Shown here: piece by piece, positions 58,278 to 64,000 of the stretch | How positions within the stretch are numbered: position 1 is the first letter of the stretch | Layout: each line of letters begins with the position of its first letter | NCBI GenBank assembly: GCA_964526325.1 | Contig: CAZGKM010000001.1 | Location: forward strand, 39,454 to 103,453 | Direction: 5' to 3' | Source: JACPHD01 sp964526325 | GTDB taxonomy: Bacteria; Patescibacteriota; Patescibacteriia; Patescibacteriales; GWC2-42-12 | Length of the DNA stretch: 64,000 nucleotides | Notes under the pieces: generated by a model | What the model was told of the DNA's origin: nothing | Databases searched by the model: none | What the model saw: the letters and a program-made list of their open reading frames with translations, nothing else | Program-made: the position numbers and the translations under genes

Positions 58278-58304
58278 AAAAAGACGATAGTAAATCGTCT
58301 TTTT
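58278..58304. terminator. Bidirectional terminator between pyrH and the PHP gene
   Basis: AAAAAGACGAT-agtaa-ATCGTCTTTTT between convergent genes. Confidence 0.8.
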
Positions 58305-58322
58305 AAAAATTTATCAAACTTG

Positions 58323-59087
58323 CTAAACCCGTTCTTTTACCGCCTCCAATTCAAGCTCTCTTATTCGCAGGCCTAAAATCTTTACTGTTATATACTTAAC
58401 AATATATTTAATTAAAAAATTAATATAATATTTCATTAAAGCAAAAAAATTCTTAGGCGCCGTAATATTTATAAATTTTCCGTATTTTATGGCTTGGAGT
58501 ACGCTTTCCGTAGTTAAATCCACCGCTTCAATCAAGGCGTAATCGGTATTAAGTTTTTTAAGGACATGCACATCAGCCGTGGATATAATCGGTTTTTTAA
58601 AAGAATCGGCGATTTTTTGAGCTCTCTTATTATGAAAATTCAATTTTTTTGAATAGGCGGCCGAATATTCAATAGCGTCAAACAAGTCAATATATTTTTT
58701 TAGCTTTCTGGCGCCTATGGAAATAAGGCGGTTGTAAGTCGGATGAGGAGCTAAAATGAATATTTCCGAATGCTCGACTTTATATTTTAAAAGTTGTTCT
58801 AAAGTTTTAACTTTCTCAATAGTCTTATCGCAGTTTAATATAATTACGTGTTTATTAAAAAAACGGCCCAGGCCGCGTTCAACGCCTGGAATTAATAGTA
58901 TGCCTTTCTTTTTGGCATATTCAGCAAATTCTTCTTTGAAAACAAATTTATTATGAGGCGTAAAGCCTAAAACATTAAATCCGCTTTTAGCCGCCTCGTC
59001 AATCAAATTATAAACATTATAGTTTATTATGTGACCGTCTTTTTTGTCTTCGCTGGTGTGAATATGCAAACTCGCTTTTAATTGCAT
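58323..59087 (-). CDS. PHP-domain phosphoesterase
   Basis: About 254 aa. Metal-binding motifs of the PHP fold: LHIHTSEDK, GFTPHNKF, IPGVERGLG, LAPHPTYN and STADVHVLKK. The C-terminal ~45 residues add hydrophobic/basic helices (YYINFLIKYIVKYI). Start at 59087 (MQLKASLHIH) fits the family. PHP enzymes cleave phosphoesters in histidinol phosphate, nucleotides or DNA; the substrate is unknown. Confidence 0.85.
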   Translation of the reverse strand: MQLKASLHIHTSEDKKDGHIINYNVYNLIDEAAKSGFNVLGFTPHNKFVFKEEFAEYAKKKGILLIPGVERGLGRFFNKHVIILNCDKTIEKVKTLEQLLKYKVEHSEIFILAPHPTYNRLISIGARKLKKYIDLFDAIEYSAAYSKKLNFHNKRAQKIADSFKKPIISTADVHVLKKLNTDYALIEAVDLTTESVLQAIKYGKFINITAPKNFFALMKYYINFLIKYIVKYITVKILGLRIRELELEAVKERV

Positions 59088-59242
59088 ACGGTAATTATAT
59101 CTGAAATTAATATTTATAACAAATAATTTCATGGTTCATGACATACAGAATAATATTTTATCTAATTAAAGGCAATATCTACCAATAATAAATATAATTT
59201 AATTATTAAATTATATTAACTAAGCGCAGGCCAAAATAAAAA

Positions 59243-59273
59243 AAGGGGTTAAGCATTTTAATCTTAACCCCTT
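59243..59273 (-). terminator. Terminator after the HD-GYP gene
   Basis: AAGGGGTTAAG...CTTAACCCCTT followed on the minus strand by TTTTTATTTTGG. Confidence 0.8.
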
Positions 59274-59286
59274 ATTGACTGATTTT

Positions 59287-61461
59287 TTAGTCAAATTTAA
59301 AACCTTGTTTAAAAATTTCTAAACATGCATCAACCGCATCCGGATCATAAAGAATGCCTTTATTTTTCTCGATTTCAGCCAAAGCAGTATCAACCCCCAA
59401 GGCTTGCCGATATGGCCTAAAGCTTGACATCGCTTCAACTACGTCAGCCACCGCAATAATTCTGGCCCCTATTAAAATATCATCGCCTTTTAATCCTTCG
59501 GGATAACCGGAACCGTCAAGACGTTCGTGATGCTGGAGCACTATTCCGGCAATAGAGATCGGTAATTCTGAATTTTTCAACACATCATATGCTAATTTAG
59601 GATGCGCCTTTATAAGTTGGTGCTCTATCGCTGATAATTTACCGGGCTTAGACAAAATCTCGGCCGGAACCCCCATTTTTCCGATATCATGAATCACGCC
59701 AGCCATCCTTATTTCTTCAATCTGCTCGATTGATAATCCTATATTTTGACCGATCTTTATCTTTTGAGCAATCATTCTTGCCAAATTAGAAACCTTTTTC
59801 TGGTGGTGAGAAGTATAGCCATCTCTGATTTCTACAATTTGCGAAAGAACGTCTATGGTTCCTGCTAAACTCTTTCTTAATTTTTCCATGATTTGCTCTA
59901 ATTTTTTTTCCGCCAGCTTGCGCTCGGTGATGTCATGGGACACTGAGATTATGCCCACAGGCTTCTTTGCCTCGTCCCGCATAAAGGACAGATGGTTCTC
60001 CATTATAACGATAGATCCGTCCTTTCTGTATTGTTCCACGACCACGATGCGGACTCTGTCGGGATCTGCCATACCACTTGCTTCCAGCTTCAACTCTTCT
60101 TCAAAGACCTCGGCGCTGATCTGGAGGGATTCAGGCGTCATGACCTGTTCAAGGGTCTGCGCCATGGACTCTTCGGCCGTGTATCCCCGCATATGGATAA
60201 TAGAAGGGCTGACATAGGTAAAACGCAGATTCATGTCCATGACCGTTATAACGTCCGCTATGTTTTCCAATATCCAACGGTACTTCTTTTCGCTCTCATG
60301 CAAAGCTTCTTCCGCCTGCTTGCGCACGGAAATATCGCGACTGACCGAGATTATTCCGATAGGTTCTCCATTTGGACCGCGTATAAAGGAAAAACTGGAC
60401 TCCACCCAAATAATAGAACTACTTTTGCGCAACTGCTTATACTCTAGCCGACGCGTTCTTTTTGGATCAGCCGTCCCGGTTTCTTCCAGCTTCAACTCTT
60501 CTTCAAACACAGTGAGAATTAAAGGCATTGATTCTGGAACTATTATCTGTTCAATTGTCTTAGCTAGAGTCTCTTTAATAGTATATCCGCTCAGACGAAG
60601 AATGGACGGACTAACATAAGTAATTTTTAAGCTCATGTCAAAAACCGTAATGACATCAGCCGTATTATCCGCTATCAACCTGTACATTTTTTCCTTTTCT
60701 AATAATTTTTCTTCCGCCAGTTTACTGTTGGTGATGTCATGAGCGGTAGAAAGCACGCCGATTACATTCCCTTGCTCGTCTTTTAGCGTTTTGCACCACC
60801 AGGCAAGAAGGCGTTTTTCGCCATCTTGGCGGCGCTGCCAACTCTCAACATAGATTACGTCATCGCTGCCATTAAACAAAGGCTGAACTTTTTCATAGAT
60901 GTTCTGCTCTCCCACGAAAAAATCCGAAGCTTCACGACCAACAACATCCTTTCCGAAAAAATCCAATCCAGCCTGATTAAACCAAACATATCTCTTATTT
61001 TTATCAACCTCCATAATAATGTCAGAAACCGCTGCCAGGATGGCTTTGTTGCGGGAATATAATGCCTTCAATAAATCCTCAGCTTGTTTGCGCTCTGTAA
61101 TATCTCTTGAAATACCTGCCGCTAAATAAATTTTATCATTCTCATCTTTAATCGGTTGCATTATAAGCTGATAATGCCTTGCTTTACCGAAAACCGTTTC
61201 TGCCACACCCTCAAATTCTACTGTTTTTCCGGTCGTAAAAACCAGGCGAGCATTCGCCAAGCGCTTTTCCGCTTCTTCTAGAGAAAAAATATCGTAAGGA
61301 CTTTTTCCGATAATTTCTTCCGCTTGCTTGCCGAAAATTCCAGCGAAGGCTTGATTCGCGAATTGATATATTCCTTCCGAGTCCAAGCAGAATATTGGAT
61401 CGGTTGAATTTTTAATCAACTCGCGGCACCACTCTTTATTCATCGCGATTTCTTTTTTCAT
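59287..61461 (-). CDS. Four-PAS HD-GYP signalling protein (predicted cyclic-di-GMP phosphodiesterase)
   Basis: About 724 aa. Four PAS domains (roughly 5-120, 122-240, 245-370, 375-500), each ending in a DI(T/S)xRK-type linker (SRDITERKQAE, AHDITNSKLAE, SRDISVRKQAE, SHDITERKLAE). Then an HD-GYP domain with VIHDIGKMGVP, HHERLDGSGYPEGLKG and ADVVEAMSSFRPYR. No membrane segment. PAS3 and PAS4 resemble each other closely. The ATG at 61461 is chosen because AAAGGAG precedes it by nine bases. Local GC content and codon use in the PAS part (59930-60300) differ from neighbours, which suggests transfer. Confidence 0.9.
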   Translation of the reverse strand: MKKEIAMNKEWCRELIKNSTDPIFCLDSEGIYQFANQAFAGIFGKQAEEIIGKSPYDIFSLEEAEKRLANARLVFTTGKTVEFEGVAETVFGKARHYQLIMQPIKDENDKIYLAAGISRDITERKQAEDLLKALYSRNKAILAAVSDIIMEVDKNKRYVWFNQAGLDFFGKDVVGREASDFFVGEQNIYEKVQPLFNGSDDVIYVESWQRRQDGEKRLLAWWCKTLKDEQGNVIGVLSTAHDITNSKLAEEKLLEKEKMYRLIADNTADVITVFDMSLKITYVSPSILRLSGYTIKETLAKTIEQIIVPESMPLILTVFEEELKLEETGTADPKRTRRLEYKQLRKSSSIIWVESSFSFIRGPNGEPIGIISVSRDISVRKQAEEALHESEKKYRWILENIADVITVMDMNLRFTYVSPSIIHMRGYTAEESMAQTLEQVMTPESLQISAEVFEEELKLEASGMADPDRVRIVVVEQYRKDGSIVIMENHLSFMRDEAKKPVGIISVSHDITERKLAEKKLEQIMEKLRKSLAGTIDVLSQIVEIRDGYTSHHQKKVSNLARMIAQKIKIGQNIGLSIEQIEEIRMAGVIHDIGKMGVPAEILSKPGKLSAIEHQLIKAHPKLAYDVLKNSELPISIAGIVLQHHERLDGSGYPEGLKGDDILIGARIIAVADVVEAMSSFRPYRQALGVDTALAEIEKNKGILYDPDAVDACLEIFKQGFKFD

Positions 61462-61475
61462 TTTTCTTTTCTCCT

Positions 61476-61751
61476 TTAATAAACCTTCATGACAAATTTC
61501 GCCTTCCACCCGGATGGCGCGTAATAACCAAAGAAAACTACCCAGTCTCCCTTTTTCATTTCTCCTTTGGCTAATTTCTTCGGCTCCCAGAGAAAATCAT
61601 TTCCTTTTTTCCAGCGACTTGCCGGTAATGGGAAAACCACATCCACGAACCCTCGTGAGCGCCCATTTTTTGATTCTCTCTTCTTAAACCTGCCCAAGAT
61701 AAATCCTAGACAGCAAAGCCTAAAAAGCAGCCTGAAAATATCAATTTTCAC
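61476..61751 (-). CDS. Hypothetical basic protein upstream of the HD-GYP gene, 91 aa
   Basis: Starts at GTG 61751 with AAGGAG nine bases before it. The N-terminus is hydrophobic and basic (KIDIFRLLFRLCCLGFILGR), the C-terminal half polar with Trp/Lys (KKGDWVVFFGYYAPSGWKAK). Not recognised. It ends inside the ribosome-site region of the PAS/HD-GYP gene, so the pair is probably one unit. Confidence 0.5.
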   Translation of the reverse strand: MKIDIFRLLFRLCCLGFILGRFKKRESKNGRSRGFVDVVFPLPASRWKKGNDFLWEPKKLAKGEMKKGDWVVFFGYYAPSGWKAKFVMKVY

Positions 61752-61845
61752 GATTTTTTATCTCCTTTTATTTAATTGTTAATGACCATTAACGAACTAC
61801 CAGCATAGCCTTCTTTCCTTGTTTTGTCAAAATATTAAATAAAAT

Positions 61846-61872
61846 AAAATAAGCCTAAACAAGGCTTATTTT
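61846..61872 (-). terminator. Terminator after the VTT-like gene
   Basis: AAAATAAGCCT-aaaca-AGGCTTATTTT, T-rich on the minus-strand exit side, 48 bases after the stop at 61920. Confidence 0.7.
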
Positions 61873-61919
61873 AATAAATATAGCTATTAAAAATATTGGA
61901 TAAAAACACCATCTATTCA

Positions 61920-62474
61920 TCAAAAAATTCTGGTAAATCCGATAATCGCCAAAATGCCCAAGGCATTCAATAAAAAAGTTAAAATTAAAAACTGCCAATG
62001 CTTTACCCGGCTCAAGCCCATCATGGCGATGCCAATTTCGTCAGGCAAGGGAGAAGCGATTATTATCGCCCCGATTACCGGTAAAAGCCAAGCGAAATAC
62101 GGCGTCTGAAAAAGTTTATTTAAGTAGGTTTTCTTATTAATATTAAATATGGATTTTATTTCTTTATATACTTTATCTTTTAAAAATCTAAGAATAATAT
62201 AATCTCCCAGCATAGCCCCGACTCCGGCGCAGAAAGCTATTAAAAGTAAATTATGATTTTCGGCCAGATAAAATAAAGCTACGCTCGCCGGAGTAATCGT
62301 ATAGATTGACACAAAAAATATGCCAACGATTAAAGCGCCGAAATATCCCAATTTACCTATTTCTAAAATTAAATTTTTCGCCAAACCGGTTTTTGAAAAA
62401 AAATAAAACAAAACAATGCTTAATAAAAGTATTGTAATATTAACATACTTCCATTTTTTAAAATTAAATCTCAT
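61920..62474 (-). CDS. VTT/DedA-like small membrane protein
   Basis: 184 aa with about five membrane segments. LYFLAENHN-like and FCAGVGAMLGDYIILRFL (re-entrant glycine-rich region), then WLLPVIGAIIIASPLPDEIG and VKHWQFLILTFLLNALG, which fit the VTT (SNARE-associated Golgi/DedA) superfamily of lipid transporters. The first 19 residues of the longer frame are left out; the ATG at 62474 precedes the basic RFNFKKWKY anchor. Confidence 0.7.
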   Translation of the reverse strand: MRFNFKKWKYVNITILLLSIVLFYFFSKTGLAKNLILEIGKLGYFGALIVGIFFVSIYTITPASVALFYLAENHNLLLIAFCAGVGAMLGDYIILRFLKDKVYKEIKSIFNINKKTYLNKLFQTPYFAWLLPVIGAIIIASPLPDEIGIAMMGLSRVKHWQFLILTFLLNALGILAIIGFTRIF

Positions 62475-62526
62475 AAAATAATTATAACATTTTATTTCTT
62501 TAAATTCTATCACCGGCGCATAAAAA

Positions 62527-62550
62527 AACACCCCGAATATTCGGGGTGTT
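62527..62550 (-). terminator. Terminator after the Fn3 surface protein
   Basis: AACACCCCGAATATTCGGGGTGTT palindrome, followed by a T run on the minus strand. Confidence 0.8.
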
Positions 62551-62564
62551 TTCAGATATATTTT

Positions 62565-63830
62565 TTATTCGGTTAAAGTTATGAAACTTCCCTGGCTGCT
62601 TGTCGCGATATTATTGCTCGAATCTACGGACTTAACATAATATTGATAAGTCGTACTCGCGGTCAAGCTATTTAAGGTTATAAGATGAGAAGTCGTTGCT
62701 ATACTTGAGTTCGCAGTCATGGTACTGACAAAATTATCAATTGAATATAAAACCGTGCTGTCGGCTAATTCATCGGTCGTCCAGCTTAGGACAGCCGAGG
62801 TAGAACTCGCTACAACTGACAAAGCGCTTATTACCGGAGCTTGCGTATCTGCCGCGATTGGCTGTTCGGTGGTTGTGAAGTTAAACTGGCTGCTGGTCGC
62901 GATATTGCCGCTCGGATCAACAGACTTTACATAATATTTATAAGTCGTGCTCGCGGTTAAACCGCTTAAAGTTATAGAGTGAGAAGTTCTCGCTGTGCTT
63001 GAGCTTGCAGTTAAAGTGCTGACAAAATTATCAATTGAATATAAAACCGTGCTGTCGGCTAATTCATTAGTCGTCCAGCTTACCGCCGCCGAGGTAGAAC
63101 TCGCTACAACTGACAAAGCGCTTATTGCCGGAGCTACAGTGTCTTTTTCATTTAACTGCTGGAGTTTACATATTCTTGCGGAAATGGCCGGTGTAGCCGG
63201 AATTGTTTTTCCGCTCGCGTTCTTTTTTCCTGGAATCGCGGGAACCGCCGGAATCGCCCGGCATTTAACGGTATTGGCAAATTTCTGTTTTAAATGCCCG
63301 AGATGCAACCCGTGATTTTTTTCAATCGTATTATAATTATTTATTTCACTATCAATATCAAAATCATCATCATTTTCAATCGGGTCTATTTCTTTATAAT
63401 CGGTAAAAAAAGAATCCGGTACATCATCAATTAATTTAGCCCAATCATCGCCATATAATTTCCTGGCTAAAGCTTCGGTTTTGACCCAGCGTAATTGGCC
63501 GTTACCGCTAACCACATATACTTTCGGATTAGTCTGAATTTTTACCAAAATTACTCCGGGTCGATATCTAACGTTGCCGGCTAAAGGCAAAGTATACATT
63601 TCTTCCTGACTTAACGTTACTACGTCGCTAAAATCAAAAAACCAAGAATTATAAATTTTTTCATTGGGAAATACATAGCGTTTTCCGTCAATCACATAAT
63701 AAAGAGTCGAAAGTCCGTCCATTTTTACTAACTTTCCGTCATAATTAGTTTCCGCTTTAGCTTCTACGCTGAAAGAGAAAAGAAAAACCAATAAAGTTAG
63801 CATTAATAAAGAGATAATTTTTTTCTTCAT
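62565..63830 (-). CDS. Secreted surface protein with two Fn3/PAP-type domains
   Basis: 421 aa. Signal peptide (about 1-26), then two copies of a short module reading (DGKLVKMDGLSTLYYVIDGK and PGVILVKIQTNPKVYVV). After an Asp/Glu-rich linker and a Lys/Pro segment (AIPAVPAIPGKKNASG) come two nearly identical ~90-residue domains (ISALSVVASSTSAAVSWTTN ... TASTTYKYYVKSVDPSGN), the second starting near residue 330. These are Fn3/purple-acid-phosphatase N-domain-like. Probably anchored or secreted at the cell surface. Confidence 0.8.
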   Translation of the reverse strand: MKKKIISLLMLTLLVFLFSFSVEAKAETNYDGKLVKMDGLSTLYYVIDGKRYVFPNEKIYNSWFFDFSDVVTLSQEEMYTLPLAGNVRYRPGVILVKIQTNPKVYVVSGNGQLRWVKTEALARKLYGDDWAKLIDDVPDSFFTDYKEIDPIENDDDFDIDSEINNYNTIEKNHGLHLGHLKQKFANTVKCRAIPAVPAIPGKKNASGKTIPATPAISARICKLQQLNEKDTVAPAISALSVVASSTSAAVSWTTNELADSTVLYSIDNFVSTLTASSSTARTSHSITLSGLTASTTYKYYVKSVDPSGNIATSSQFNFTTTEQPIAADTQAPVISALSVVASSTSAVLSWTTDELADSTVLYSIDNFVSTMTANSSIATTSHLITLNSLTASTTYQYYVKSVDSSNNIATSSQGSFITLTE

Positions 63831-63907
63831 ATTTTTATAAATTAATTAATTACTTAATATATATAACATAAAAAAAAATATTTTGCAATAGTTATATTAA
63901 CAACGCC

Positions 63908-64000
63908 ATGTACGTTTACGGCAGTCAAGGAGAAACTCAAAAAAATACCCTGACCGCCGGCGATATTGCTGGAGTAAAGCGATTTACAATATTCAATAAA
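63908..64000 (+). CDS. Partial ORF resembling the end of a matrixin-type metalloprotease
   Basis: From the ATG the frame reads MYVYGSQGETQKNTLTAGDI and continues AGVKRFTIFNK to the window edge. Preceded by NNA, the pattern (NAMY...L-A-DIAG) resembles the Met-turn and last helix of matrixin-like zinc proteases, but no zinc motif is visible upstream since a stop lies 12 codons before. Could be a gene fragment. Confidence 0.3.
   Translation, partial: MYVYGSQGETQKNTLTAGDIAGVKRFTIFNK

Overview
The window reads as a piece of a Candidate Phyla Radiation (Patescibacteria, Parcubacteria-like) genome bin. The evidence is an AT-rich sequence, small genes, an S10-spc ribosomal operon in which uL30 (rpmD) is absent between rpsE and rplO (a known CPR trait), several lineage-typical surface proteins, and no biosynthetic pathways in view. 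TGA is a stop (it is the recoded stop of the prfB frameshift site), so this is not a Gracilibacteria/SR1-type code. I cannot name the genus. Nearly every gene is on the minus strand; only rpmB, pyrH and a fragment at the right edge are on the plus strand. Five 100-N gaps are present; four are flanked by the same 55 bp on both sides, so they look like unmerged contig overlaps.

Layout. 1-2912: recO (partial), ruvX, map, adk and a small unknown gene. 3034-20402: one long ribosomal/translation block (read from high to low coordinates: rpsL, rpsG, fusA, tuf, rpsJ, rplC-D-W-B, rpsS, rplV, rpsC, rplP, rpmC, rpsQ, rplN-X-E, rpsZ, rpsH, rplF-R, rpsE, rplO, secY) ending at a hairpin terminator. 20625-25442: M50 protease, rpmB, AI-2E family permease, a P-type Ca2+-like ATPase. 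25485-25787: an unusual concentric nest of tRNA-like sequences around a complete tRNA-Pro(GGG). 25981-27526: an island of six small genes, mostly with strong Shine-Dalgarno sequences and local terminators. 27802-39777: ndk, a receiver protein, ComEC metallo-beta-lactamase domain, two large secreted proteins sharing a C-terminal module, ComEC channel domain, nitroreductase, prfB with programmed frameshift, HtrA, ogt. 39940-43930: anaerobic ribonucleotide reductase operon nrdR-nrdD-(detached glycyl-radical tail)-nrdG behind an NrdR-box promoter. 44073-51536: small enzymes, a MEMO-CapA fusion, ftsZ and ftsA. 51923-64000: an EGF-repeat protein, an Nramp-type transporter, bipA, pyrH, a PHP protein, a four-PAS HD-GYP protein, a VTT-like membrane protein and an Fn3-type surface protein.

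The most interesting material is not a conventional gene system but nested palindromes. A 60-bp double-hairpin element (outer stem plus two exchangeable inner hairpins) occurs four times, once inserted in frame inside the nrdG-like gene, where it encodes exactly 20 extra residues. Related terminal inverted repeats (CCCCGTTA[AG]A type) frame longer interiors, and one version surrounds the tRNA-Pro gene, which in turn sits inside two further pairs of tRNA 5' and 3' halves. Other short palindromes also add peptides to proteins (L18, the nrdG-like protein). Together with the nrdD gene whose glycyl-radical tail lies in a separate 46-codon ORF beyond one of these elements, this suggests mobile or self-propagating hairpins that insert into each other, into tRNAs and into essential genes.
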